Shown in pieces: positions 23,971-32,868 of a stretch of 64,000 bases of DNA; the stretch's first letter is position 1; every line of letters starts with the position of its first letter. Origin of the DNA: Solirubrobacterales bacterium. GTDB lineage: Bacteria > Actinomycetota > Thermoleophilia > Solirubrobacterales > JACPNS01. Made by a program: the position numbers and the translations under genes. The DNA lies in assembly GCA_016185345.1 (NCBI GenBank), contig JACPNS010000003.1:334265-398264 (forward strand), in the 5' to 3' direction. Under the pieces are notes generated by a model. That model ran no database searches. It worked only from the letters and a program-made list of their open reading frames with translations, and was not told where the DNA came from.

Positions 23971-24801
23971 CTAGCCTAGCGGCAGAACGCGGGCTCTTAG
24001 GCCAGCTACCGAGGTCGCCGCCGCCGCCCATAGACAGATCAACAGCGCGATACTCGCGCCTGCGGGCCAGTCGGCGTAGTATGAGAGGAAGAGGCCAGCA
24101 ATTCCGCTGACGGCGCCAGAGAGCGTTGCGAGCGCAATACAACTCTGAAGACGGTGCGTCACTGCGGACGCACCAAGCGCGGGACCAGTGACAAGCGCGA
24201 GCGCGAGCAAGCTCCCAGCCACGCTCGCCGCCACAGCGACCGAGATTGCCAGGAGTGCGAGCGCCGCCGCCGAAACGCGCCCGACATTGATGCCGAGACT
24301 GGGTGCCGAGCGCGCGTCAAAAACCAACGCTGCGAACTGGCCGCCGAGCGTGGTCAGGGCAATCGCGATACCCAACGCCAGCGCCACCGCCAGGATCACG
24401 TCGTTCCATGAGGCTGCGAGCAGGTCGCCAAAAAGCAGATCCAAGTTGGCCTCGGCGTTGCCGCCGTTGACCATCAATGCACCGAGCGCGACGAGTAGCG
24501 TCACCGAAACCGATGTTGCCGTCGGGCTGGAGGTCTTGGGTGCGCGCGCGGCCAGGAGCAGCAGTGAGTACGCCGCGACCACACCCACGATCGCTCCGAG
24601 CAGAAGCCCTGCGCCGATCAGCGCGGCGATCACCAGTCCGGGGAGCAGCGCATGCGTGAACGACTCGGCAAGGATCGCGCGGCCAAATTGCAGCACCCAG
24701 ACCCCGACGGCGCCGCAGGCTCCACCGATGATCACCAACGCGAGCGCGCTGAGCAGATCGAAATCGCCGGAGACGGGATCGAGTATCGACCCAGCGATCA
24801 T
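23971..24801 (-). CDS. Metal ABC transporter permease (ZnuB/TroC family)
   Basis: A 276-aa permease with eight or nine predicted helices. It has the family phrase ILAESFTHALLPGLVIAALIGAG (position about 43-65) and a SLLALALVTGPALGASAVTHR segment. It overlaps the ATPase gene by 4 nt. It forms the membrane channel together with the permease half of the fusion at 25553-27355, so the complex would be a heterodimer. Substrate: zinc, manganese or iron. Confidence 0.88.
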   Translation of the reverse strand: MIAGSILDPVSGDFDLLSALALVIIGGACGAVGVWVLQFGRAILAESFTHALLPGLVIAALIGAGLLLGAIVGVVAAYSLLLLAARAPKTSSPTATSVSVTLLVALGALMVNGGNAEANLDLLFGDLLAASWNDVILAVALALGIAIALTTLGGQFAALVFDARSAPSLGINVGRVSAAALALLAISVAVAASVAGSLLALALVTGPALGASAVTHRLQSCIALATLSGAVSGIAGLFLSYYADWPAGASIALLICLWAAAATSVAGLRARVLPLG

Positions 24802-25571
24802 CCGTCGTGGTAGTGGTCACGACCGCAGGTGTCGGCCGTCGCAAGCACCGGCCGACCGTCCACATCGCCGATCACTGTCAGATCTGCGGCATAGGTTTCG
24901 CGTAGCTTCGCGTCGGTCAGGACCACGAACGGAGCGCCGTCGGCGACCACCCTCCCGTTAAGGCAGATCACGCGATCGGCAATGCGCGCGTGTTCGATGT
25001 CGTGTGAGGCCTCGATCACCAGTCGGCCCTCGTCGCGAAGGCTGCCGAGCGTCGCTCGGATGACCGCGGCCGAGCTTGGGTCGACGCCCGCCAGTGGTTC
25101 GTCCAGCGCGATCACTTCGGCGCCGCCGACAATCGTGCGCGCGAGCAACACGCGCCGACGCTGACCGCCAGAGAGTTCGCCGTAGGTTCGATCTGCGCTT
25201 CCGGCCAAGCCGACGCGTTCGAGCGCAGCAATTGATCGTTGCTTCTCAGCCCGTCGTGCGCGCTGCCAGAAGCGACGTTCCGAAAGTGTCCCCATCAACA
25301 CGACGTCGAGCGCCGAGACGGGAAAATCGCTTCGGGAGCTGTCGTGCTGGGGCAGGTAGGCAACCTTCGACTCGACCGCGATCGTGCCATGGATCGGCTG
25401 AAGTTCACCGACCAGCGCACGAAGGAATGTCGTTTTGCCGCCGCCGTTGGGACCGAGCAGAATCACGAGCTCGCCGGCTGGCAGCTCGACCGAAAGCTCC
25501 GTCAGCGCCGGCTCGCCTGAGTCATAGGCGAGGGTCGCGTGGTCCGCATGGATTAGTCGGTCGCCGGGCAA
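24798..25571 (-). CDS. Metal ABC transporter ATP-binding protein (ZnuC/TroB family)
   Basis: A 257-aa ABC ATPase. Walker A is LGPNGGGKTTF, the Q-loop lies in YLPQHDSSRSDFP, the signature is ELSGGQRRRVLLAR, Walker B is VIALDEPLAGVD, and the switch His is in VIEASHDIEHA. It powers import by the two permeases of this operon. It overlaps the upstream fusion gene by 19 nt and the downstream permease by 4 nt. Confidence 0.93.
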   Translation of the reverse strand: MPGDRLIHADHATLAYDSGEPALTELSVELPAGELVILLGPNGGGKTTFLRALVGELQPIHGTIAVESKVAYLPQHDSSRSDFPVSALDVVLMGTLSERRFWQRARRAEKQRSIAALERVGLAGSADRTYGELSGGQRRRVLLARTIVGGAEVIALDEPLAGVDPSSAAVIRATLGSLRDEGRLVIEASHDIEHARIADRVICLNGRVVADGAPFVVLTDAKLRETYAADLTVIGDVDGRPVLATADTCGRDHYHDG

Positions 25572-27355
25572 CGGACTCTCCCCGAAGTCACAGTGTTTGC
25601 GATTCGGTCGACGTCATATTCGATCGCACCGAGCAACGTCGAGGCATCGTCGCCGGTGGTGAGATTGTCGGCGTACAACGCGAGCAACGGAACCCTCAGC
25701 TTCTGAGCGACCTGCTGCTCTCGACTCGTGACCGCGCCCTTGCTCGCGATGACTGCGTCTACATTTGCTCCGCGGGCCTGGTCGACTGCATCCTGCAACC
25801 CCCTCGTGGAGGGTTCTGACCCGCCACTGCTTGCGGCCTGCGCAGCAATCTGAAACCCGAACGACTGCGCCAGATAGGCGAAGTCGTTGTGGCCAGCCAT
25901 CAGCTTGCGGTCGGCCGCTGGGATCTTGCTCGCGCACTTGGCGAGCTTCTGGTCCGACGCGTCGATCTCATCGAGATACTGAGTTGCGTTGGTTCGGAAG
26001 GTCTCACGCGCCGACGGGTCGGCCTTGATCAACTCATCGCGAACGCGCTGCGTCGCGCGCGCGACGTTCTGCGGCGCGAGGTACCAGTGGGCGTTGTAGC
26101 CCTCGCCGGATTCGCCGGCCGGAATCAGAAGCACGGAACGCGATAGATCCACTGGCGCGTAGGCCGGGTTGGCTGCCTTCACCGCAGGGAGCAGCCATGC
26201 ATCGAGGTCGCCGCCAGAGCGGACCACGACATCAGCATCGGAGATCGCAGCCACTGCCCCGCGCTTGGGCTCGTAGTCATGGGGGTCGGCGCCGGGCGAA
26301 AGTAGAGTGGTGACCTCGACCGCATCGCCGCCGACACGATTGACGATGTCTGCGACCTGTGGGGTGGTGGAGACGACCTTCAACGTCGCGTCGCTGTCCG
26401 AGGTCTCGCCGGTAGCTCCGCCGCCGCAGCCGCCAACTGCCACCGCGACGAAGCTGATCAGCGCAATCGATGCGGCCAGGCGCAGCGGAGTACGCGCGCT
26501 GCGCAGCGAGAGCAGGCCGGCCACTGCGAAGAATCCGAGGCCGGCCACGCCGGCAATCGCCGCGCCGGTCGGCAGATCAAAGTTGAGCGAGAGATAGAGC
26601 CCGGTAGCGCCCTCGACTAGCGCGAGCGCGAAGATCAGCAACGGCAGTTGCTTCGCGCGATCGGTGAGCATGCGTGCCGTCGCGGCCGGGATGATCAGCA
26701 GCGCGCCGGTCAGCAACGAACCTGTGACCGGGAGCGAGGCGCCAGTTCCGATCGCCACACAGGCGAACAGGGCACTGTCGCTGCGCGATGCGCCGAGGTG
26801 GCCGGCGGCACCGTGATCGAATCCGCCGGCGAGCCAACGGTCGTACGCGAACCAGGCGGTTGTGACCACGACCAGAGTCACAATCGCGAGCGCGGTGAGC
26901 GTCTCGGTGTTGACCGTCAAGAGCGATCCAAAAAGCAACGCCTCGGGTGGGATCTCGAGCCGCGTGTCTCCGAAGCCAGCGCGTGCGGCGAGCACAGCGC
27001 CAACCGCCAAGGCCCCCGCGACCGCAAGCCCCGTCAATGCGTCGCGACGTCCAAAGTTCGCCTCGTTCGCATGCGCCCGGCCAATCCCGGTGACAATTCC
27101 AATAAACAGCGCAAAGGCCAGCGCTCCCGCAAGCGCCGAGATCGCGATCGATACCCCGGTGAGAATGCCGAGCACTATCACCGGGTACGCGCCTGCACCA
27201 ATTGCGTGGATGAAAAAGGGAAGATCGCGCAGAACTATCGCCCCGCCGAGCGCCGCAGCCACCAGGGCAAGCATCAGAACAGCGAGCAGAGCGCGTTGTG
27301 CGAACACAGGTGCAAAGAGGTCGAACGGATTTTCAAGTGCGGCGGATAAGGTCAT
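25553..27355 (-). CDS. Fused metal ABC permease and substrate-binding protein with internal lipobox
   Basis: A 600-aa protein uniting two parts that are normally separate. Residues 1-290 are a ZnuB-like permease (VLRDLPFFIHAIGAGAYP; LPVTGSLLTGALLIIPAATAR). Residues 292-309 form a hydrophobic helix ending in the lipobox-like VAVGGC (Cys310). Residues about 322-600 are a ZnuA-like binding domain with metal-ligand candidates in ADPHDYEPKRG, NAHWYLAPQN and MAGHNDFAYLAQSFGF. The helix before Cys310 looks like the binding protein's old signal peptide, so the product may be cut and lipidated. lgt is in the same operon. First gene of that operon, divergent from the Fur-family gene. Confidence 0.85.
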   Translation of the reverse strand: MTLSAALENPFDLFAPVFAQRALLAVLMLALVAAALGGAIVLRDLPFFIHAIGAGAYPVIVLGILTGVSIAISALAGALAFALFIGIVTGIGRAHANEANFGRRDALTGLAVAGALAVGAVLAARAGFGDTRLEIPPEALLFGSLLTVNTETLTALAIVTLVVVTTAWFAYDRWLAGGFDHGAAGHLGASRSDSALFACVAIGTGASLPVTGSLLTGALLIIPAATARMLTDRAKQLPLLIFALALVEGATGLYLSLNFDLPTGAAIAGVAGLGFFAVAGLLSLRSARTPLRLAASIALISFVAVAVGGCGGGATGETSDSDATLKVVSTTPQVADIVNRVGGDAVEVTTLLSPGADPHDYEPKRGAVAAISDADVVVRSGGDLDAWLLPAVKAANPAYAPVDLSRSVLLIPAGESGEGYNAHWYLAPQNVARATQRVRDELIKADPSARETFRTNATQYLDEIDASDQKLAKCASKIPAADRKLMAGHNDFAYLAQSFGFQIAAQAASSGGSEPSTRGLQDAVDQARGANVDAVIASKGAVTSREQQVAQKLRVPLLALYADNLTTGDDASTLLGAIEYDVDRIANTVTSGRVRCPATD

Positions 27356-27376
27356 CGGCGAGCAGGTTAGTAAAAT

Positions 27377-27391
27377 CGAGAATCATTATCA
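27377..27391. promoter_or_regulatory. Fur/Zur-type box between divergent metal-transport and regulator genes
   Basis: A 7-1-7 inverted repeat, CGAGAAT-C-ATTATCA, matches the Fur core TGATAAT-N-ATTATCA in 12 of 14 arm positions. It lies in the 56-bp gap between the start of the transporter operon (27355, minus) and the Fur-family gene (27412, plus). Binding of the metal-loaded regulator would shut off both. Confidence 0.65.
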
Positions 27392-27411
27392 GTAAGACCA
27401 CCGACAAGCCC

Positions 27412-27819
27412 GTGTCAGAGGAGCACAGCGCCGGCGCCAGCCGCGCGACAGTTCAGCGCGCGGCGATCATCGAAGAGCTGAAGAAGAGCAACAGCGCTTT
27501 GACTGCTCAGGAGCTCCACGAGCGCCTCGACAAGGTCGGCCTGGCCACGGTCTACCGCAACCTCAGCCGCCTCGAGGAACACGACGAGATCGACTCGATC
27601 CGCCGCCAAAACGGTGAGACGGCCTATCGCGCCTGCGCCCACGGCCATCACCACCACCTGATCTGCCGCGAGTGCGGCACGGTCGTCGAGGTGCACGACT
27701 GCTCGCTCGGCGAGTGGAGTCGTAAGATCGGCGACGAGTACGGATTCAGCGGCATCGAGCACCATGCCGAGCTGATTGGAACTTGCACCAGGTGCGCAGC
27801 AAAAGGAGCAAAGAAATGA
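27412..27819 (+). CDS. fur: Fur-family metal-responsive repressor
   Basis: A 135-aa protein. The winged-helix DNA-binding domain spans about residues 10-80 (LTAQELHERL, GLATVYRNLSRLEEH). The metal/dimer domain has the histidine cluster AHGHHHHLICRECGTVVEV and paired cysteines (CREC, CTRC) for a structural zinc. GTG 27412 is chosen because earlier in-frame codons lie inside the opposite gene and the box. It overlaps the next gene by ATGA. Whether it senses iron (Fur) or zinc (Zur) is unclear: the neighbouring importer suits zinc or manganese, while the heme-oxygenase-like gene suits iron. Confidence 0.9.
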   Translation: MSEEHSAGASRATVQRAAIIEELKKSNSALTAQELHERLDKVGLATVYRNLSRLEEHDEIDSIRRQNGETAYRACAHGHHHHLICRECGTVVEVHDCSLGEWSRKIGDEYGFSGIEHHAELIGTCTRCAAKGAKK

Positions 27820-28145
27820 CCGGCAGCCAAGGCGATTACGTCGTGTTCAACGTGGTCGACGTGCCGATTTCCGGCGCCGACGGATTCGAGCAGGCCTTCG
27901 CGCAGCGCCAGAGCAGTCTGCGTGAGGTCGAGGGATTTGCCGGCTTCGAGTTGCTCCGCCGCGAGGACGCCGAGCAGTACATCGTCGTCAGTCGCTGGCG
28001 CAACGAGGACGCCTTCAAGGCGTGGCGCAGCGGCGAGCATTTCGCCAACGCCCACGGCGGCGAGCCCAAGCCAGAGGGCGAGCGCCCAACCGGCTCGGAA
28101 ACGCAGGCCTTCACGGTCGTGCTTTCTGAACCCGCGCACGGCTGA
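27816..28145 (+). CDS. Heme-degrading monooxygenase-like protein (ABM/MhuD-IsdG family)
   Basis: A 109-aa ferredoxin-like-fold protein. It has the pattern FNVVDVPI (Asn), FAQRQSSL, GFAGFELLR, VSRWRNEDAFKAW (Trp) and HFANAHGGEP (His). This closely resembles mycobacterial MhuD and related IsdG enzymes that open heme to release iron. AAAAGGAG precedes the ATG, and the gene is translationally coupled to the Fur-family gene. A general antibiotic-biosynthesis monooxygenase role is the alternative, but the Asn/Trp/His set and the Fur linkage favour heme. Confidence 0.82.
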   Translation: MTGSQGDYVVFNVVDVPISGADGFEQAFAQRQSSLREVEGFAGFELLRREDAEQYIVVSRWRNEDAFKAWRSGEHFANAHGGEPKPEGERPTGSETQAFTVVLSEPAHG

Positions 28146-28170
28146 CGGTCCGTCATACTTACGCCTCGCA

Positions 28171-29499
28171 ATGGCGCTTCAACCTGACATTTCAGCGGTA
28201 GCCGGGGCGGCGTTCGAGGAGACCGGTCCGCTGGGTCCGCCGTACCCGATAGACGCCCGCGTCAACGACGCAGGCCACCTGGAGATCGGTGGTTGCGACG
28301 TGCTCGAAGTCGCAGCCGAGTTCGGCACGCCGTCGTACATCTACGCAGCATCAGACTTGCGCTCGCGCGCCGGCGCCGCAGTCACCGCCTTCCGCGAAGC
28401 CGAGCAGCAGTTTGGCGATGGCAACGCCGAGGAACCCGGCGTGCTCTTTGCCAGCAAGTCCTTCCCGTGCACGGCCGCGTACCAGTTGATGGCAGCCGAA
28501 GGCATCTACTGCGACGTTGCCTCAGGTGGCGAGCTGCACCTCGCGTGCAAGGGCGGATTTGCCCCCGAGCGCATCCTCATGCACGGAAATAACAAGACCG
28601 ACGCCGAGCTGGAGCAGGCAATCGCCGCGGGCGTCGGGTACATCGTCATCGACTCGTTCGACGAGATCGACCGCCTGGCCAAGGTCATGCCCGCCGACGG
28701 CGGCCCCAGCACCCTGGTGCGCGTCGCGCCCGGCATCAAGCCTTCAACCCACGCCTACATCCAGACCGGTCAGGTAGACAGCAAGTTCGGTATCCCGCTG
28801 AGCCAGGTCGAGCAGGCGATCCAGAAGGCGCCGAACTTCGTCGGACTGCACTGCCACCTGGGCAGCCAGTTCTTCGAGGTTGAGATCTTCAAGGCCGCTG
28901 TCGAGGTCCTGGCCGGCTTCGAGGTTGACTGTAAGGTCGTGAACGTGGGCGGTGGATTCGGCATTCCCTATCTAGAGCACGAGCATCCGCCCGCGATCGC
29001 GACCTACGCGCAGCAGATCACCTCGGCAGTCCGCGAGACCTTCGGTTTCGGCGCGAAGATCATGGTCGAGCCCGGTCGCTGGCTTGTCGGCAACGCCGGC
29101 GTCACTGCTTACACAGTTGGCACCGTCAAGGAGATCCCTGGCGTACGTCGATACGTCGCAGTTGATGGCGGCATGAGCGACAACATTCGCCCGATGCTCT
29201 ACGACGCCGAGTACACGGGACTGATCGCCGATCGCGCCTCGGTAAAGCCAGACCGCGACGTTCGCGTGGTCGGAATGCACTGCGAAAGCGGCGACGTGAT
29301 CCTCCCCGAGGTGATGCTCGGCGAACCTACTGTGGGCGACACGCTCGTCGTCCCGGCCACGGGCGCGTACGGTCATGCAATGGCCAGTAACTACAACGGA
29401 GTCCTGCGGCCCCCAGTCGTCTTCTGCGAGGGCGGCAACGCGAGAGTCGTCGTGCGTCGCGAGACCCACGACGATCTGTCCGCGCGGGACGTCGAATAG
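28171..29499 (+). CDS. lysA: Diaminopimelate decarboxylase
   Basis: A 442-aa PLP enzyme. The Schiff-base lysine is in LFASKSFPC (K96), with HCHLGSQ, VGGGFGIPY, EPGRWLVGNAG and the C-terminal HCESGDVI cysteine motif. It makes L-lysine from meso-diaminopimelate, the last step of the pathway. The frame is open further upstream, but that lies over the previous gene. ATG 28171 has a -10-like CATACT/TACTTA just 9-11 nt upstream. It heads the lysA-hom-thrC-thrB cluster. Confidence 0.93.
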   Translation: MALQPDISAVAGAAFEETGPLGPPYPIDARVNDAGHLEIGGCDVLEVAAEFGTPSYIYAASDLRSRAGAAVTAFREAEQQFGDGNAEEPGVLFASKSFPCTAAYQLMAAEGIYCDVASGGELHLACKGGFAPERILMHGNNKTDAELEQAIAAGVGYIVIDSFDEIDRLAKVMPADGGPSTLVRVAPGIKPSTHAYIQTGQVDSKFGIPLSQVEQAIQKAPNFVGLHCHLGSQFFEVEIFKAAVEVLAGFEVDCKVVNVGGGFGIPYLEHEHPPAIATYAQQITSAVRETFGFGAKIMVEPGRWLVGNAGVTAYTVGTVKEIPGVRRYVAVDGGMSDNIRPMLYDAEYTGLIADRASVKPDRDVRVVGMHCESGDVILPEVMLGEPTVGDTLVVPATGAYGHAMASNYNGVLRPPVVFCEGGNARVVVRRETHDDLSARDVE

Positions 29500-29511
29500 C
29501 TTTTGCGCTCC

Positions 29512-30744
29512 ATGGGGGAGGGAGAAGCAATCAAGGTCGGCCTGCTTGGCCGCGGAACGGTCGGCGGCGCATTCGCCGAACTGGTTGATCAGCGCGCTGA
29601 TTCGATCGCGAAGCTGACGGGCAAGCGCCCCGAGATCGGCGGCGTCCTCACCACCTCTTCCGGCGACTTCGACCAGATCTTCGAAGAGAGCGACGTGATC
29701 GTCGAGTTGATCGGCGGACTCGATCCAGCCCGCGACTATGTGCTGCGCGCGCTGAAGGCCGGCAAGCCCGTGATCAGCGCCAACAAGGCGCTCGTCTCCA
29801 GTTACGGTCCGGAGCTCTTTGCCGCAGCCGCCGAGTCCGGCGCGTCGTTGTTCTTCGAGGCCGCAGTCGCAGGAGTGATCCCCGCGGTCCGCGTGATCGA
29901 GGAGTCGCTCGCCGGCGCGCATGTCGAGCGCGTGCACGGCATCGTCAACGGCACGACCAACTACATCCTCACCGAGATGGCCCGCAACGGCCTCTCCTAT
30001 GACGACGCCTTGAAGCAGGCACAGGACCTCGGTTTCGCCGAGGCCGACCCGACGGCAGACGTCGGCGGCGGCGACGCAGCCGCAAAGATGGCGATTCTCG
30101 CGCGCCTCGCCTTTGGCCTCGACGTCTCGTTCGATCAGGTCACCTTCGAGGGCATCGAGAACATCACTTCAGAGGACATCGCCTACGCGAAGGAGTTCGA
30201 TCTCGTCCTTAAGCTCGTGGGCACCGCCGAACGGATCAACGGCGGGATCAGCGTCCGCGTGTTCCCGGCGTTTCTCTATCCCTCGCACCCGCTCGCCTCT
30301 GTGCACGGCTCATTCAACGCCGTCACCGTCGAGTCGCCCGCGATCACCGAGATCACGATGAGCGGACCGGGAGCCGGGGGAGTGCAGACCGCCAGCGCGG
30401 TGCTCGGCGACCTGGTCTCGATCCTGTCTGGCGTGCCGCGCACTCGCCGCGCCGCGCCCGCAGCGACGATCGTTGATGACGTCGAATCGGCCTTCTACCT
30501 GCACCTCGAAGTCGAGGATCGCCCCGGCGTGCTCGCAGAAGTCGCCGCCGCGCTCGGCAACCACGATGTGTCGGTCCGAAACTTCAACCAGCAGGGCACG
30601 CCAGACGCCGCGCGCCTCGTGATGGTCATGCACCCGACGCTCGAGTCCAAGTTCTTTGCTGCGGTCAACGAGATCGCCGCCCTGCCATTCGTCGGAGCCG
30701 CGCCACGCGCAATCCGCGTGATCGAAGAGGAGTTTGGTGACTGA
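29512..30744 (+). CDS. hom: Homoserine dehydrogenase
   Basis: A 410-aa enzyme with NAD-binding VGLLGRGTVGGAF and the catalytic domain (GKPVISANKALVS; AVAGVIPAVR; GIVNGTTNYILTEM; FAEADPTADVGGGDAA). A C-terminal ACT domain (about residues 330-405; VEDRPGVLAEVAAALG) is the usual site of threonine feedback. It reduces aspartate semialdehyde to homoserine, the branch toward threonine and methionine. The start is ATG 29512; TTG 29503 is possible. It overlaps thrC by one base. Confidence 0.93.
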   Translation: MGEGEAIKVGLLGRGTVGGAFAELVDQRADSIAKLTGKRPEIGGVLTTSSGDFDQIFEESDVIVELIGGLDPARDYVLRALKAGKPVISANKALVSSYGPELFAAAAESGASLFFEAAVAGVIPAVRVIEESLAGAHVERVHGIVNGTTNYILTEMARNGLSYDDALKQAQDLGFAEADPTADVGGGDAAAKMAILARLAFGLDVSFDQVTFEGIENITSEDIAYAKEFDLVLKLVGTAERINGGISVRVFPAFLYPSHPLASVHGSFNAVTVESPAITEITMSGPGAGGVQTASAVLGDLVSILSGVPRTRRAAPAATIVDDVESAFYLHLEVEDRPGVLAEVAAALGNHDVSVRNFNQQGTPDAARLVMVMHPTLESKFFAAVNEIAALPFVGAAPRAIRVIEEEFGD

Positions 30745-31781
30745 TGGCCGGATTGATCGAGCGATACATCGACCGAATGCCGGTCGAAGTCACCGAACAG
30801 ATCATCTCGATCGAAGAAGGCTCCACGCCTCTGGTGCCTGCGCCCGCGCTCAGCGAACGCGTAGATGCCGACGTGTTCCTGAAGCTCGAGGGCGCCAACC
30901 CGACCGGCTCATTCAAGGACCGCGGAATGACCTGCGCCGTGAGCGCCGCCGCCCGAGAGGGCGCGGAAACCGTGATTTGCGCCTCGACCGGCAATACAGC
31001 CGCCAGCGCCGCCGCCTACGCCGCCCGCGCCGGAATGACCTGCGCCGTGCTCGTGCCAGAGGGCAAGATCGCCGCGGGCAAGCTCGCACAGGCGCTGATC
31101 TACGGCGCTCGGGTCATCTCGCTGAACGGAAACTTTGACGTCGCACTCCAGCTCGTCCGCGACCTCGCAGATCACCACCCGATCTCACTCGTCAACTCGG
31201 TCAACGACTTCAGGCTCGAGGGCCAGAAGACGTCGTCATTCGAGATCGTTGACGAGATCGGCCCGATCGACCTGCTGACGATCCCAGTCGGAAACGCCGG
31301 AAACATCACGGCGTACTGGAAGGGCTTCAAGGAGTACGACGAGGCCCCCGAGCTCAACGGCTATCAAGCAGCTGGCGCGGCCCCGCTGGTCGAGGGCAAG
31401 CGCATCGAGAACCCCGAGACCGTCGCTTCGGCGATCCGCATCGGCAACCCGGCACGCTGGGAAGAAGCGATGGCCGCGATCACCGAGTCACGCGGCGCCG
31501 TTCGCGCGGTGACCGACGAAGAGATTCTCGACGCCTACAAGTGGCTCCCGGCCAACGAGGGGGTGTTCTGCGAGCCGGCTTCTGCCGCATCGGTCGCGGG
31601 ACTGATCAAGCACGGCGTATCGGACGCGGCCCGCGCCGGCGCCGAGGGCAGTCGCCCGAAGGTCGTCTGCGTGCTGACCGGCAACGGTTTGAAGGACCCC
31701 GACACCGCGTTTGACAATGTCGGATCTGTCATCCCGTGCGAGCCCGAAATTGGCCAACTCGAAAAGGCAGTGCTGGGGTAG
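30744..31781 (+). CDS. thrC: Threonine synthase
   Basis: A 345-aa fold-type II PLP enzyme with the lysine in NPTGSFKDRGM (K58), CASTGNTAASAAAYAARAG, and PVGNAGNITAYWKGF. It converts O-phosphohomoserine to threonine. This is the short actinobacterial/archaeal-type ThrC. It begins within the hom stop (TGATG) and ends right before thrB (no gap). Confidence 0.94.
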   Translation: MAGLIERYIDRMPVEVTEQIISIEEGSTPLVPAPALSERVDADVFLKLEGANPTGSFKDRGMTCAVSAAAREGAETVICASTGNTAASAAAYAARAGMTCAVLVPEGKIAAGKLAQALIYGARVISLNGNFDVALQLVRDLADHHPISLVNSVNDFRLEGQKTSSFEIVDEIGPIDLLTIPVGNAGNITAYWKGFKEYDEAPELNGYQAAGAAPLVEGKRIENPETVASAIRIGNPARWEEAMAAITESRGAVRAVTDEEILDAYKWLPANEGVFCEPASAASVAGLIKHGVSDAARAGAEGSRPKVVCVLTGNGLKDPDTAFDNVGSVIPCEPEIGQLEKAVLG

Positions 31782-32636
31782 ATGAACCGTCGCCGGGTCG
31801 TCAAGGTTCCGGCGAGCTCGGCCAACCTCGGGCCGGGCTTTGACGTGCTGGCCGGAGCGCTTTCGCTGACCCTGACGGTCGAGGTCGAGGAGACCGGAAT
31901 GTTTGCGGTCGAGACCGACCTCGATGTCCCGAAAGACAAATCGAACTTGATCGTCAAGTCTTTCGAGACGCTTTACAGCCCCGATGAATTCACTTTTCGG
32001 GTTTCCTCGGAGATCCCGTTGACCGGTGGTCTTGGTTCAAGCGCCTCGGCGATCCTCGCGGGGCTCGCCGCTGCCGACCACATATTTGAGCTCGGGATTG
32101 ATTTGTTTCACCAAGCCACGCTGATCGAGGGCCACCCGGACAACGTCGCTGCTTCGCTCTACGGCGGCTTCGTGGTTTGCGCCGGCGAGGCGGTCACGCG
32201 GATTGAGCCGCCTGCGGGGCTGGAGGCGATCGTCGCGTTTCCTCCGCCCGCCGCGCCCGTGCCGACGTCAGCTGCTCGCGAGGCATTGCCGGATTTGGTG
32301 CCGATGGGGGAGGCGGTTGCATCAATAGGGAATGCATCAAACGTGGTGCTCGGGCTTGAGCGTGGGGATCTGGAGTTGCTTTCTCGCGGGCTTGTTGATG
32401 TTCTGCATCAGCCTCGGCGGGCGCACCTGTATCCGGAGTCGGCGGCGCTCGTGGCTTCGGCTCGCGAGATCGGCGCCGTTGGCGCGACGATCAGCGGTGC
32501 GGGGCCGACCGTGTTGATCTGGACCACTTGGGATGACACCGGCAACGTGATGGACGCGGCCGGCCAGCAACTCGCGGACGGTTGGACCCTCCAACGCGTC
32601 CCCTTCAGCCCGCACGGCCTCGACGTCGAAGTCTGA
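31782..32636 (+). CDS. thrB: Homoserine kinase
   Basis: A 284-aa GHMP kinase. It has PASSANLGPGFDVLAGAL at the start, the ATP loop PLTGGLGSSASAILAG, HPDNVAASLYGG, and the C-terminal AVGATISGAGPTVL. It phosphorylates homoserine for ThrC. Last gene of the lysA-hom-thrC-thrB unit; a terminator follows at 32654. Confidence 0.94.
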   Translation: MNRRRVVKVPASSANLGPGFDVLAGALSLTLTVEVEETGMFAVETDLDVPKDKSNLIVKSFETLYSPDEFTFRVSSEIPLTGGLGSSASAILAGLAAADHIFELGIDLFHQATLIEGHPDNVAASLYGGFVVCAGEAVTRIEPPAGLEAIVAFPPPAAPVPTSAAREALPDLVPMGEAVASIGNASNVVLGLERGDLELLSRGLVDVLHQPRRAHLYPESAALVASAREIGAVGATISGAGPTVLIWTTWDDTGNVMDAAGQQLADGWTLQRVPFSPHGLDVEV

Positions 32637-32653
32637 TCGCGGGCGCCAAAACT

Positions 32654-32716
32654 CGCAATTTGCGCGCGACCTCTCACACCAGGTGCGACCGGACGGTCGC
32701 AAATTGCGGCTTTTTT
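32654..32716 (+). terminator. Rho-independent terminator after thrB
   Basis: CGCAATTTGCG (32654-32664) and the matching CGCAAATTGCG at its 3' side form a bulged stem closed by ACC/GGT pairs, followed directly by GCTTTTTT. It lies 17 bp after the thrB stop. The rest of the 232-bp gap to gltB shows only the gltB ribosome site. Confidence 0.8.
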
Positions 32717-32868
32717 GCTCCCGGAGGGCCGTCGCCCTCGCCGCGCATAACCCTCCCAACTCTGTAAACTCAGCTTTCGCTCGGCCAGCGGATCACTCTT
32801 TCGCGAAGCCGATTTTCCCACCCCGAACGCGCGCCCTCTCGAAGAAGGCGTGGTCCCGAGGAGAGAGC

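Noticed and set aside
32683..32868. A 62-codon N-terminal extension of GltB.
   Set aside because: It starts inside the thrB terminator and lacks a ribosome site, whereas ATG 32869 has GAGGAGAG upstream.
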